The translations under genes were made by a program, and so were the position numbers. Shown here piece by piece: positions 14,131 through 14,902 of a DNA stretch of 14,902 bases; position 1 is the stretch's first letter, and each line of letters starts with the position of its first letter. This DNA comes from an uncultured Verrucomicrobiota bacterium (GTDB lineage Bacteria > Verrucomicrobiota > Verrucomicrobiia > Limisphaerales > UBA9464), in assembly GCA_903864375.1 (NCBI GenBank), contig CAIPFS010000272.1, forward strand, positions 1 through 14,902. Direction: 5' to 3'. Under the pieces are notes generated by a model. That model was not told the origin of the DNA. It ran no database searches and saw nothing but the letters and a program-made list of their open reading frames with translations.

Positions 14131-14902
14131 GATGCGTGGGCAGAGGGATGGGGTGAGGTGTGAGAGGAATCGAGGGAGGAGAAATGCAGAGGCAACCGGA
14201 CTCGGACCAGAAATCCCCCATCGGGGGCACCGCCGGCTTCAAGGCTTTGGGCCTCCCCGTAAAGCTGGTGCAGGCGGGCCCGGGTATTGGAAAGTCCGAT
14301 TCCCTCCCGCATCGATGTCCGGTTCGCCGGACCGCGGCCATTGTCCGCCACCTCGAGCAGCAGTTCACCGGAAATCACCTGGGCTCTCAGCAGGATTTGT
14401 CCCGGGGCGGATCGGGGTTCAATGCCGTGTTTGATGGCATTTTCCACCAGTGGTTGGAGCACCAGATTGGGAACGAGGGCCTTGCCGGCTGCGGGATCAA
14501 TTTCCAGGCGCATTGAAAGACGATCGCCAAACCGGGTTTTTTCGATGTCGAGATACCGTCCCAAAAAGTCGAGCTCATCGTCGAGCGCCACTTCCTGGGT
14601 CCCGGTGCTGTCCAGCGTCCGCCGCAGCAGTTCACCCAAACGGACCAGCATGCGATCGGCAGCCTCGACATCCCGATGCATCAGGGCGGCAACACTGTTC
14701 AGGGAGTTGAAAAGAAAATGCGGGTTCAATTGCATTTGAAGCGCCTGCAACCGGGCGGTGGCGAGGCGCTTTTCGAGGTCGATGGCCCGCACTTCCCGCT
14801 CCCGGAGTTGACGCTGGTACAGGACCGTATGGGTGGCAATTAAAATAATCCAATAAAGCAACAGGTTCAACGGCCAGGTTTTCAGCAACAGGGGGGCGAA
14901 CA
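14127..14902 (-). CDS. LytS/YehU-type sensor histidine kinase, 5' partial
   Basis: Membrane sensor kinase that phosphorylates the LytTR regulator. The frame runs open off the right edge of the window (...FAPLLLKTWPLN), so the TTG at 14888 is not accepted as the start and the N-terminal membrane region is mostly missing. Visible parts are the last transmembrane segment (WPLNLLLYWIILIATHTVLY), a coiled linker rich in Arg and Glu, and the His_kinase domain with phosphoacceptor His in MQLNPHFLFNSLNSV (codon at 14718-14720). The ATPase part follows with VLQPLVENAIKHGIEP (N-box), VADNGRGP and GIGLSNTRARLHQLYG. The catalytic motifs are intact. It overlaps the regulator gene by 4 nt (ATGA). The ligand cannot be inferred from what is visible. 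Confidence 0.9.
   Translation of the reverse strand, partial: FAPLLLKTWPLNLLLYWIILIATHTVLYQRQLREREVRAIDLEKRLATARLQALQMQLNPHFLFNSLNSVAALMHRDVEAADRMLVRLGELLRRTLDSTGTQEVALDDELDFLGRYLDIEKTRFGDRLSMRLEIDPAAGKALVPNLVLQPLVENAIKHGIEPRSAPGQILLRAQVISGELLLEVADNGRGPANRTSMREGIGLSNTRARLHQLYGEAQSLEAGGAPDGGFLVRVRLPLHFSSLDSSHTSPHPSAHAS

Noticed and set aside
14886..14888. TTG as the start of the histidine kinase
   Set aside because: The frame stays open to the window edge with hydrophobic residues, and the family needs more membrane segments upstream. The gene is treated as partial.
1..14902. CRISPR array, transposase or integrase
   Set aside because: I saw no regularly spaced direct repeats and no coding frame with transposase or recombinase motifs in the window.

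Overview
The window looks like chromosomal DNA from a GC-rich, Gram-negative, free-living bacterium. Secreted enzymes with signal peptides, a right-handed beta-helix (pectate-lyase-like) protein, a LytS/LytTR pair and scattered palindromic repeats with CAGAG-type units would fit Verrucomicrobiota or a relative. That placement is inference; no rRNA or other phylogenetic marker is present.

Left block (1-4195, + strand): a GalU-like sugar-1-phosphate nucleotidyltransferase, cut by the window edge, is followed 22 bp later by a large protein. That protein fuses a helical N-terminal region, a fucokinase-like GHMP kinase module and a C-terminal UDPGP-type sugar nucleotidyltransferase. Together they suggest a UDP-sugar supply or salvage unit. 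The kinase-then-pyrophosphorylase order is the reverse of bacterial FKP, and the kinase phosphate-binding loops are unusual. This is the most interesting candidate for an undescribed activity here. A gene-free stretch (4196-4583) follows, holding an imperfect inverted CAGAG repeat and a perfect hairpin.

Middle block (4584-8746, - strand): an isoaspartyl peptidase/asparaginase and a cyanophycinase form a two-gene operon with an 11-nt overlap. Both have signal peptides, so they would turn exogenous cyanophycin into Asp and Arg outside the cytoplasm. Upstream lies a secreted beta-helix protein with two Pectate_lyase_3-type modules.

Accessory block (8916-12741): a type II restriction-modification cassette of the BsuBI/PstI family has its methyltransferase and endonuclease genes overlapping by 14 nt. 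It abuts the C-terminal remnant of what looks like a VIT/von Willebrand A-type protein, so cassette acquisition probably truncated an older gene. Upstream of the cassette are about 640 bp without a credible gene, containing a tRNA 3'-end-like fragment, palindromes and decayed coding sequence.

Right block (12742-14902): a small membrane protein of unknown function (+), a decayed PIN-domain toxin remnant (-), then a LytTR response regulator and a LytS-type histidine kinase (-) overlapping by ATGA. The kinase runs off the right edge of the window.
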